A stretch of DNA of 64,000 bases from Mangifera indica (Eukaryota > Streptophyta > Magnoliopsida > Sapindales > Anacardiaceae): the NCBI RefSeq assembly GCF_011075055.1, contig NW_025401109.1, positions 124,001-188,000 of the forward strand, in the 5' to 3' direction. Of the stretch, positions 1 through 9,454 are shown piece after piece. Numbering within the stretch: the stretch's first letter is position 1; every line of letters begins with the position of its first letter. The position numbers and the translations under genes were made by a program. The notes below the pieces were generated by a model. It was not told the origin of the DNA, did no database searches, and saw only the letters and a program-made list of their open reading frames with translations.

Positions 1-1005
1 AAGAAGCAAACAATGACCGATAATGTCGTGTAAATAATTCAAGATCTGCTTAACACCTTGCCAGTGATATTTATAGGGTTGATACATGTATTGCACCACT
101 TAATTAATAGAGAAGGCAATTTTGGGTCTTATCATACATAAGTATTGCAAGCTATCAACCATCTACCACTACAATGTTGGATCATCAAAGGCTTCAGAAT
201 CTTTATGCACAAATTTAATGGTAGGCCACGTAGGAGTAGAAACAAATTTGGCAATGCTCATGTTGGCTTTATCAAGATGATCTTAAATGTATTTCTCTTG
301 AGATAACCACAGCTCGTGGTGTAGCCAACTAACCTCAACACCAAGAAAATAATTCAACAAACCAAGGTCTTTAAGAGTAATGTCTTGTTGAAGCTGCTTG
401 ATGACATGAGACAAAAAAATGGAATTGCTTTCATCAGAATAAGATCATCCACATAGATGAGACAATGTGTCATATTGTGCCTTATCTATAGCAGTAAAGT
501 GAAGTATCAACTTTGGATTTAATGAAGCCAAAAAATGTAAGAGAGTGGTAATATAAGACAACCATGCCTTTGGTGGTTGTTTAAGGCCATAAAGAGACTT
601 GTGGTGGCAGTAGACATGATGAGGTTTCAGTGGATCAACATAGCCTTGAGGTTGCACCATGCATATGGTTTCATCAAGTTGACTATGTAAAAAAGCATTA
701 GAAACATCTAATAACATGATATTCTAGCCAAAGGATACTGCAAGTAAGAGAAAGAGTCAGATTATAAATGGCTTAATTACTAAACTAAATGTCTAAAAGT
801 AGTTGATACCATGACGTTGATGAAACAATTTTTGGTATAAAGAAAGATGACTAGAACGTGGTATAGAAAGACGATTTATAGTGTAAACGGTAGCTTCAAA
901 AGCATAGTTCCAAAATTGCATTGACAAATTAGTATGATTTAAGAGAGCAAGATTAGTTTCAACAATATGGGTATGCTTTTTTTGACATAACCATTTTGTT
1001 CTAAC
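1..1005 (-). pseudogene. Ty1/copia (copia-1 family) fragment: RT joined to integrase
   Basis: Minus-strand remnant of copia polyprotein. Positions 445-717 translate to the reverse-transcriptase segment beginning LLDVSNAFLH, followed by QGYVDP and KSLYGLKQ, which is typical of RVT_2. Positions 840-1000 translate to the C-terminal integrase stretch (ETNLALLNHTNLS, then INRLS). The integrase reading runs straight into RT (FHQ then GINYF) near 815, so the sequence between them is deleted. The same sequence occurs at about 20.95-22.6 kb and 55.75-57.5 kb. The element is cut by the window start on the left and joined to a gypsy LTR at about 1005. Nonfunctional. Confidence 0.85.
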
Positions 1006-1695
1006 ACTTGCAAAGAAGACTTTCTTAATATTCAAGCTAACTAAAAAAAACGTACATCAGCCAAGGATAGTTTTAATAGGCTTTAAACTACAATTAAATG
1101 AAACCTAAATGAAGCTACATTACATTTCAAGCTCATTTCAAAGGCATTTGGCTCTAATCTTCATGTTAATCCCAAAGAAGAATGTAAGGCAAGGGAATAC
1201 CAAATTGTCATAGCTTGCCTTGCCAAAAGAAGTAATTCCTAGAGCCATGTGATATGTCAACTCTTGTCTCTTTCTTTAAGCTTCTTTAACTTGCTTAGCT
1301 TCTCCCAAGGCAACTAACAATTTGAATTAAACATAATCTAGCACAAACAACAAGTAAAGTGCATAATTAGACAATAAAATATCTAGAGCTAATTAAACAC
1401 TTTATTGGGTTTGTTGGACTTTTAATGGATCCAAGTAATAAATGAGTGACCAAAGGAGGGCTTGGGACCCCAAAATGAAGGAAATGACGAAATGGGCTTG
1501 AACATAGGTTGGTTTTGTGCTTGAATCTCTTCAAGACAAGGTTTTGGGCTTCATACTTCATGTAGGGCTGAATTTAACAAGTGATGAGGTTGGACTTGGT
1601 ATTCTTCTATTGGTCTTGATTGGATTGCACTTGATAGAGTCTTGGATGGACTATGGACCGAGCATGGACTTTCCATTAGATTCGGGTTTAGCTCA
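1006..1695 (-). repeat. Truncated 3' LTR of gypsy-1
   Basis: About 690 bp almost identical to 6737-7427. The matching block starts at the ACACTTG shared with the right copy and ends near GATTCGGGTTTA. The 5' LTR extends about 285 bp further (from 6451), so this copy has lost its outer part, where it now abuts copia sequence. A purine-rich stretch on the minus strand just inside (complement of 1692-1702) is a plausible polypurine tract. The final integrase ORF reads into this LTR. Confidence 0.75.
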
Positions 1696-2696
1696 TCCTC
1701 CCGTACTTGAAAAGGATTTGCCCTTAAATCCTCTAATGTCATGTCTTTAAGATATGAGGATAAATCTCCCACATTGAATGTAGCCGACACACCCCCAAAT
1801 TCATTCGGTAGTGTAATTTTGTGGGCATTGTCATTCACCCTTGTAATCACCTCAAAAGGACCATCGACTCTTGGTGCAAGCTTACTCTTCCGCTTGGATG
1901 GAAACCTCTTATTCCTCCAATGCAGCCATACTAAGTCACCTGGTTAGAAAAGTGTTGGCCTCCTATGTTTGTTGGCTTTCTTTTTGTAGGCTTCATTTGC
2001 TTTCTCTATTTGCACCCTTATGCTTTTATATAACTTCTTCATAGCCTTCACCTTTTCTTATGCATCCTTATGAACTTGCAAATCAATAGGTAATGATGTT
2101 AGCTCAATAAGAGTAAGAGGGTTAAGACCATATACCACTTCAAATAGAGAATGCCTGGTTGTTACGCTTGATGCCCTATTGTAAGCAAATTCAGCATGAG
2201 AAAGCTTCAAATCCCAATCTCTTAGATGTTGGTTCACCATTGTTCTTAAGAGAGTCCCCAATGTACGCTTGGTCACTTTTGTTTGCCCATCGGTTTGAGG
2301 GTGATGAGAGGTGCTAAACATTAGTTTTGTTCCTAGCTTTCCCTAAAGTGTCTTCCAAAAGTAGCTAAAGAACTTGGTGTCCCTATCCGAAACAATGGTT
2401 CTTAGAACTCCATGAAGCCGAACCACTTCTTTGAAGAAAAGATCTATTACTTTGCTTGCATCATTGGTTTTGTTACATGGAATGAAATGTGCCATTTTGG
2501 AGAACCTATCAACAACCACCATGATGGAGTCTCTCCCTCTTTGTGTCCTCGGTAATGCCATAATAAAGTCCAAGCTTAAGTTTTCCCATGGGTGATCTGG
2601 AATAGGAAGAAGGGTGTAAGGCCCCAATTTGAAGTGAGACTTTGTTTTTTGACATACTCCACATCGAGAAACGATGGCTTGAACATCTCCTAACAT
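1696..2696 (-). pseudogene. gypsy-1 integrase (core and C-terminal part)
   Basis: Integrase of the gypsy-1 polyprotein, which would insert the cDNA into the host genome. Reading from 2696 down, the sequence shows [15 protein letters not shown] (first catalytic Asp), [12 protein letters not shown], and IVSDRDTKF (second catalytic Asp). After a stop or frameshift near 2330 come STSHHPQTDGQTK and EFAYN. The tail at 1700-1850 has RVNDNAHKI and GVSATFNVGDLS. It follows RNase H/H2C2 directly, with a stop at about 2700. At least two disruptions mean it cannot make a full protein. Confidence 0.85.
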
Positions 2697-2702
2697 CCGT
2701 GG

Positions 2703-3464
2703 CTAATAAAAGTGATCTTTGAGTACCTCCAACGTCTTATGAATGCCAAAGTGCCCAGCCAAGCTGCTACTATGAGCTTCCCTAATTAAGAGCTCCCTAA
2801 AGTTGCCTTGTGGAATACATAGCTTACTCCCCTTGAAAAGGAACCCATCTTGTAAAACATAGTCACCATGAGTTCCTCTTGTGCATTCATTGATAATGTT
2901 GGACATTTCTTCATCTCCATTATAGTGCTCCTTCATTAATTGGAATCCAAGTACCCTAGCATCAAGGATAAAAAGTAACAAATGTCTTTTTGACAAAGCA
3001 TCAACAACCATATTAGTAACCCCTTGTTTGTAAGAAGAAACAAATGAAAAGGATTGAAGAAATTCTACCCATTTAGCATGTCTTGGACTGATTTTGAGCT
3101 GCCCATTTAGAAACTTCAAGGCTTGATAGTCTGAGTGCAACACAAATTGTTTAGGCCTCAAATAATAGCTCCAATGGTCAAGGGCCCTCACAATAGCATA
3201 GAATTCCTTATCATAGGTGGAATACCTCCTTCTTGTTTCATTAAACTTCTCACTGAAATAGGCAATTGGTTTCTTTGATTGAGTCAATACAACACCTATC
3301 CCAACCCCACTTGCATCACATTCAACCTTAAACAATTGATCAAAATTTGTTAAGGCCAAAATGGGTGCTTCACAAAGTCTTTGCTTGATCTTTTCAAATG
3401 CATCATCAGCTGTTTTTGTCCACTCAAAACTCCATTTCTTTATGCACTCGGTGATGGGTGCCAT
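2703..3464 (-). pseudogene. gypsy-1 RNase H and integrase zinc-binding region
   Basis: 253 codons open. The first part is an RNase H-like domain (FKVECDASGVGIGVVL, PIAYFSEK, YSTYDKEFYAI, VLHSDYQALKFL). It ends in a linker and the H2C2-type integrase zinc-binding region (REAHSSSLAGHFG and HKTLEVL). The VDALSKR motif marks the junction. Stops on both sides separate it from RT and from the integrase core, which shows decay. Its role in the intact family is removal of the RNA template and binding of LTR ends. Confidence 0.87.
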
Positions 3465-3551
3465 AATTGAGCTAAAGTTTGGAACAAAACGCCTATAAAA
3501 GAAGGCACGATCGTGAAAGCTCTTGGCTTCAGTGATTGTCTTTGGTTGTGG

Positions 3552-4508
3552 CTAGGTCTTGATGGCTTCTACCTTGGTTTGGTCCACCATGACTCCCTCA
3601 CTTGATATTACATAGCCAAGGAACACCATACTCTCTTTGAAGAACTCACACTTCTCAAGCTTAGCAAAGAGCTTTTGTTTCCTCAACACTTCAAAAACTA
3701 CCCTTAAGTGCTCCAAATAATCTTCATGATTTTTGCTATACACAAGGATGTCATCAAAATAAACAACCACAAATTTACCAAGAAAGGATTTGAGTACCTC
3801 ATTCATTAGCCTCATAAAAGTGCTTAGTGCATTGAAGAGTCCAAAAGGCATGACCATCCATTCATAGAGTCCACTTTTGGTTTTAAATGTTGTCTTCCAT
3901 TCATCTCCTTCCCTCATCTAAATTTGGTGATAACCACTTCAAAGATCAATCTTTGAAAAGGTTGTGGCACCATGGAGTTCATCAAACATGTCATCTAATC
4001 TTAGGATGGGGTACCTATATTTGATGGTGATGTTGTTGATTGCCCTACTATTAACACATATTCTATATGTCCTATCTTTTTTTGGTACTAATAATGCTGG
4101 AACAGAACATGGACTCATACTCTCCCTTACAAACCCTCTAGCAATTAGTTCCTCCACTTGCCTTTGAAGTTCTTTAGTCTTTATTGGGTTACACCTATAG
4201 GCAGCTCTATTAGGAAGTGGTACCCTCAGAATAAGGTCAATATGGTGTTTAATACCCCTAAGTGGTGGCAAACCAGGTGGAAGATCACTAGGGAAGACAT
4301 CCTCAAATTTGGCTAATAAGGGTTTCACCGTAGGACTTGGTTCACTCACCCCTTTTTCTTCTCTCCTCTCAACCATCAATAAGGCTAGCACTGGTTTTTG
4401 AATGGCCAAGGCTCTCTCAATTTTATTTCTATTCAAAAACAAGTTATCTTTCTTCTTCTCATGTTCAAATGGTATGAAAGCTAGTTGGCTAGGCTTAATA
4501 GGTGTCAA
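3552..4508 (-). pseudogene. gypsy-1 reverse transcriptase
   Basis: Two adjoining open segments on the minus strand. The upper one (4508-3939) contains the pre-RT linker, then LVPKKDRTYRICVNSRAIN, YRYPILRLDDMFDEL and ATTFSKIDL, ending at a stop. The lower one (3917-3552) continues with [15 protein letters not shown], the catalytic [10 protein letters not shown] motif and FLGYVIS. The catalytic Asp pair is intact. The substitution of PFGL(C/T)NAPSTF-like residues and the stop near 3918-3938 are signs of decay. Confidence 0.88.
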
Positions 4509-4640
4509 GGTAATGAGTTTGTTCTAAAATTTAAAAGAATAAGTATTCTTCCTACCATTATGTCTAACACTTCTATCATATTGCCATGGCCTCCCTAAAA
4601 GTAAATGACATGCATCCATAGGAATAACATCACAAAGCAC

Positions 4641-4870
4641 CTAATCAATATAATGGTTGCCAATTGAAAAAGAAATAAGCACTTGCCTAGTAACTTGAAG
4701 GCTGGTCCTATTGCTTAACCATTGCAACTTGTAAGGTTGAGGATGTGGTATGGAAGATAACTTGAGTTTGTCCACCAACGTAGTTGAGGCAACATTGGCG
4801 TAACTCCCACTATCAATTATCAAAGAACATACTCTCCCACTAATGATACACCTTGTTTGGAAAATGTTAA
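4641..4870 (-). pseudogene. gypsy-1 aspartic protease
   Basis: Minus-strand segment with the aspartic protease active-site motif IDSGSYANVAS, followed by KLKL, QWLSN and VLISFSIGNHY, as in the plant gypsy pepsin-like protease. It would cleave Gag-Pol. It sits between the gag zinc knuckle and RT, as expected. The frame breaks at 4640 (stop) and at about 4820. Confidence 0.75.
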
Positions 4871-5021
4871 GTCTTTAGCCTTTATAGGGCAAGTTCTTGG
4901 TATGTAGAGCTCTCTTAATGACCAGTAAGTTCCCCTTATCAGTATCTTGAATGATCTCCTCATCTTCGACCTCATCATCTCCATGGCAAATGACTTCATC
5001 TTATTCCTCCTCTTCTTGATC

Positions 5022-5870
5022 TTAGATAGCTTCTTCAATGGCTTGAATCTTCTTGATAGTCATAACCCTCCTATTGGGGCAATTTGCTTGGAAGTGACCA
5101 TAACCATGGCACTCGAAACATTTCTTCCCCATTGGTGCATTCTTTCCCGACATTGGTCTTTCTCTAGGAAATTCGTTCACTTTTTCCTTGCCCTTATCCT
5201 TGTAAGTGGGCACGAATTTGGTGAAAGAAGAAGAACCTTTGGTAAAGAAGGTTCCCTTGTTGAATGGTTTGGTGGATAGCGGTTTCATGTTCTTTCCTTA
5301 CCGTTCTACCTTGATGGCTAATTTACATACATCTTCAAATGAGTAATATGGTTGGAGATTAACCATATTGGCTATATCTTGCCTTAGGCCCCTAAGGAAC
5401 CTAGCAATAGTTTGCTCTTTAAGTTCGGGAAGTTCACTCCTCATCATGAGTTTCTCAAACTCTCTAATGTATACTTCTACATTATTGTCTCCTTATTTGA
5501 GCGTATGAAGTTTGAGGTAGAGATCTTGCTTATGGTTCTCTAGCAAAAATCTCTTTTTGAGTAGTTTCTTTAATTTCTCCCATGTCCTCACTATACTCTT
5601 ACCCTCCCGATCTCTTTGTTTTCTCAAATTTTCCCACCAAAGAGATGTATAATCCTTAAACTTTAAAATAGCTACCTTGCACTTCTTTTCTTCAGAATAC
5701 CCTTTATAATCAAATACCCTCTCAACAACATGTAACCAATCCATGAAGTCTTCTAGGCTAAGGCTGCCTTCAAACTTTGGTATGTCTATTTTAAGTCCTT
5801 GGTCATCATCCAAGTTTCTTCTACGGGCTGGAAAACGCTCCCCTTCACTAGAGTCACTATCAATTATCAA
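5022..5870 (-). pseudogene. gypsy-1 gag with CCHC zinc knuckle
   Basis: The N-terminal half (5870-5493) carries a retrotransposon gag domain (IDIPKFEGSLSLEDFMDWL, VERVFDY, LWWENLRKQR). The C-terminal half (5288-5022) has a basic linker and one CCHC knuckle (CFECHGYGHFQANC). In intact elements this protein forms the virus-like particle and binds RNA. A stop at about 5490 and loss of frame through 5290-5490 break it. Downstream come protease and RT. Confidence 0.85.
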
Positions 5871-5873
5871 TTC

Positions 5874-6430
5874 TTCTTTATAGTGTACAGGTGAAGGGGG
5901 TTGTCTTAAATGTCTTCGTGGTGGAGGTTATGGGATGGCTAGAGGTGTGGTAGTTCGGTTTTGGTGTGGATGTTGGTTTTAGGTGACAACAAGGTTGCTA
6001 AGTATTTGCGTTAATCAGGTCATTTGATATTTAAGTTCTTGGATCTCCCCTTCAAGTTTTTGGTGCCCAAATACCTATAGGTGAGGTGGTGAGGATGAGC
6101 CACTTTCTCTAGACATGACGGAATGGTGCAATAAGTGATAGGTATTTAGTGTGCGGTGTTTGGATTTTGGAGTAGTGTTTAAGGTGTAAACTAAGTGTGA
6201 AGTTTTGTTTTGGGTGCTGGAAGTTTATAAAAGTAAGAAACGTAGGAGAAGTTTGGATTTTGGAGTAGTGCTTAAGGTGTAAACTAAGTTTAAGGTTCTG
6301 TTTTGGGTGCTGGAAGTTTATAAAGGTAAGAAATGTAGGAGAAGAGCCTTACTCACACAAAGAGTTCAACAACAACCAACAGCCTTTGCATCCGGGAACA
6401 AGCAAGTAAAAGAAACTCACCTTGCTCCAA
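5874..6430 (-). other. gypsy-1 leader between PBS and gag
   Basis: No supported coding sequence. It contains a near-repeat of about 115 bp (GTTTGGATTTTGGAGTAGTG at about 6158 and again at about 6252), so part of the leader is duplicated in tandem. On the minus strand it runs from the primer site into the gag start. Confidence 0.6.
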
Positions 6431-6448
6431 CCTGGTGCTTTAATACCA
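6431..6448 (-). promoter_or_regulatory. Primer-binding site of gypsy-1 (tRNA-Met-like)
   Basis: The minus strand reads TGGTATTAAAGCACCAGG, close to the complement of the initiator tRNA-Met 3' end (TGGTATCAGAGC...). It lies two bases inside the LTR end (CACATCA). This fixes the minus-strand orientation and the inner end of the 5' LTR at 6451. Confidence 0.7.
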
Positions 6449-6450
6449 AA

Positions 6451-7427
6451 TGATGTGGTTTTAGTTCAAGTTCAACTGATAGGTGAGTTATATTGGGATA
6501 ATCAAGCAAGTTCAATTCCAAACACAACTCTAAACTACCAAACTCAAAAGAATAAGTTCCAGCCAAATAGAATTCAAGAGAGATTTCAGCCAAGGAAGAA
6601 AATGATAATAAATGAGATTAAGAACAAGCAAACAACAATTTAACCAATAAACCAAGGCCTAAAGGGAAACCCACCATCCTTAAATCACCACCAACCCTTT
6701 GGTCAAGAGTTGGATAAAGAGAAGATGCAAAACACTTGTAAAGAAGACTTTCTTAATATTCAAGCTAACTAAAAAAAACATACATCAGCTAAGGATAGTT
6801 TAAATAGGCTTCAAACTACAATTAAATGAAACCTAAATGAAGCTACATTACATTTCAAGCTCATTTCAAAGGCATTTGGCTATAATCTTCATGTTAATCC
6901 CAAAGAAGAATGTAAGGCAAGGGAAGGCTAAATTGTCATAGTTTGCCTTGCCAAAAGAAGTAATTCCTATAGCCATGTGATATGTCAACTGTTGTCTCTT
7001 TCTTTGAGCTTCTTTGACTTGTTTAGCTTCTCCCAAGGCAACTAACAATCTGAATTAAACATAATCTAGCACAAACAACAAGTAAAGTGCATAATTAGAC
7101 AATAAAATATCTAGAGCTAATTAAACACTCTATTAGGTTTGTTGGACTTTTAATGGATCCAAGTGATAAATGAATGACCAAAAGAGGGCTTGGGACCCCA
7201 AAATGAAGGAAAGGATGAAATGGGCTTGAACATAGGTTGGTTTTGTGCTTGAATCTCTTCAAGACAAAGTTTTGGGCTCCACACTTCATGTAGGGTCGAA
7301 TTTAACAAGTGATGAGGTTTGACTTGGTATTTTTCTATTGGTCTTGATTGGATTGCACTTGATGGAGTCTTGGATGGACTATGGACCGAGCATGGACCTT
7401 CCATTGGATTCGGGTTTAGATTGCTTT
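6451..7427 (-). repeat. 5' LTR of gypsy-1
   Basis: About 977 bp. The inner end starts TGATGTGG on the plus strand next to the primer site. The outer end is at about 7422-7430, where similarity to the 3' LTR stops and the duplicated BBE 3' flank begins. The portion from about 6737 matches 1006-1695 with scattered substitutions. Confidence 0.7.
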
Positions 7428-7432
7428 TACTT

Positions 7433-7655
7433 GTATTTTCAGAATTTAGTTGTTGTGAGGATAATCATCCACCAATTTAAAACTAGTTATTGTTGAAATT
7501 CCGTCTTCTTTACAATTTAATGTTGGTTGGATTAAGAGCATGCAGAAACAGCTGAACGAGCTGTACACACGTAATTGCCAACATTATTCAATATTTGTCA
7601 TACGTAGAAGGGGAAAACAACACTAGTGTTCTAAATTTCCAAACAACAAAGGATA
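7433..7655. other. Duplicated BBE 3'-flanking sequence (unit A)
   Basis: This stretch aligns with 48663-48878 downstream of the intact BBE gene. Shared blocks include AATCATCCA, AAAACTAGTTATTGTTGAAA, GGTTGGATTAAGAGCATGC, TTTGTCATACGTAGAAGGGG and AACAACAAAGGATATTATC. The match stops at 7660, where the MULE starts. It identifies 7.4 kb as the left edge of the duplicated BBE unit. Confidence 0.85.
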
Positions 7656-8160
7656 TTATCTAGGGAAATTGAAATTTTTGCCACTATTTTAATCCGTGTA
7701 TACAAAAATGCCACATATCCTAAAGCTTAAACAAATATACCATAACAGTAATCAACTTTCTCAAAATACCCCTCTTTAATCTTTCATGCATATATTCTTT
7801 CTCTCTTCTTCTCTGCAACTTTTTTCTCTCTTCTTTCTCTTCTTTCAAAGTAATAAAAAAATCATGCAGAGAGATCCTTACTCTCTTCATCATCATCTTC
7901 AAAAACAAAAGAAGGAAGGAAAAAACTGAATTCTTCAGATTAAGAATTCTTCAAAGTGAGGATATAAAAAAAAAAGAGCTACCCACAAAAACTCAACCAC
8001 ATCCACTTTATATCCTGGAAGAAATGACCATCGAAGAAGATTATTTAGTAGGATTTAACTGAAAAAAAAAATTAACATTTAAGAATTTAAACTAAAAAAA
8101 AAAATCGTTGGCGTGAAAGTTGCTAAGTATTAAAGGTTGGCGTTAAACGCCAACCCTTAT

Positions 8161-8550
8161 ATGTATATAATATTATAATATTATAATAATATAATTATAT
8201 TATAATATTATAATATTATATATTATATAATTATAATTATATTATATATTAATATATAATATATTATAATATATAATTATAATATATTATATAATTATAT
8301 AATATATTATATATAATATGTTATCTAATTATATAATATATTATATATAATAAAATATATATAATATGTTATATGATATTATATTAATCTAAAGAATTCT
8401 TAATATTATAATATTATATAATATTATATATTATAATATATTATATATAATATAATAATATATTATAATATATTATATATAATATAATAATATATTATTA
8501 TATTTATATTATATTTTTAATTAGAATATTATAATTATATTATAGTATAA
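8161..8550. repeat. Almost pure A/T tract in MULE 5' region
   Basis: About 390 bp consisting nearly only of TATTATAAT- and TATATAAT-type words, with a short break (ATCTAAAGAATTCTTAA) in the middle. It is flanked on both sides by GC-richer palindromes (8135-8155 and 9089-9108). No coding content. 7664-8160 and 8561-9454 also hold no supported gene. The track's ORFs there are low-complexity. Confidence 0.85.
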
Positions 8551-9454
8551 TTAAATGGTTGACGCTCCTAAAGTGACCCATGCAAAGAATCTCTGTAATT
8601 CTCTCTTCTTCCTCAACTGAGGAAGAAGTCCCTGCAGCATGATAATAAAATATTAGTATTAATGGAAGGAAGAAGACATGTGATTGAACAATAAAACCTG
8701 TGAGAATCTATTATAAAAGATTCAAATTGGACATAAGGGAGGGAGAGACGAAAATTGCTAAATTTATGAAGAGAATTAACATCTGCTTCAAAGACTTCAT
8801 AGCAAAATCATCCAGGTCTAGGTGAGTGTTGAATTAACCCCGTATGTTATTTGTTTTCTTTATAAATAATTGAAAATGAAATAAGTATGGTATTTTCATG
8901 TTCATGTAAAATTTAACTTTATTATGATTTCATGTTGTTAGATTGTTTAATGCTATTATTTCATGTTGTTTCTATTGTTTAAAGTTGTTATTATTGTTTA
9001 ATGTTGTTGTGATGATTATAAAAAACCAAAATACAGCTGAAAAAAATTCCAGATTAATGATGAACAGGTTGGGGTCGTTTCCGCCAAGGGTTGGTGTTAA
9101 CGCCAACCAGATGTGCCCCACTGAATTTATTTATTTTTTCCTGTTTTCTTCTATTGCATGCAATTTTTTTATTTTTTATGCTTGTTTATTCCAATTTGGA
9201 GCTTGGGTGTGTGTTGTTTTCCTTGTCTTGACAGAGAGTTATATAATATATTACGAAATTACCACTGTCATTTTTTTGATGTTTTTTATTGTTTTGCCTT
9301 GATAAATTTTTGTACATCAGTTGATGATATGATAGTTAAATATGTATATATGAAGTTTGATTGCATTGGTATTGCATTTGGGGCTTAATTTGAAAAAATG
9401 GAAGCATAGTGTAATTTGGAGTTTTTATGTTTTTTAGGTTTATTTTTAGTTAGG

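Larger units (their letters stand above)
1006..7430 (-). mobile_element. Ty3/gypsy retrotransposon gypsy-1, degenerate
   Basis: Minus-strand LTR retrotransposon with gag, protease, reverse transcriptase, RNase H and integrase in the usual gypsy order, read from about 5870 down to 1700. It is bounded by direct repeats at 1006-1695 (3' LTR, truncated) and 6451-7427 (5' LTR). A tRNA-Met-like primer site lies at 6431-6448. The coding region is split by several stops and frameshifts. The integrase tail (GVSATFNVGDLS, then DLRANPFQ) is of the type common in plant gypsy polyproteins. I cannot assign a clade with certainty. No target duplication can be read because the 3' LTR lost its outer end. Confidence 0.88.

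Noticed and set aside
8943..9388. 119- and 76-codon ORFs before the MULE transposase
   Set aside because: T-rich low-complexity translations with no family features, in the MULE leader.
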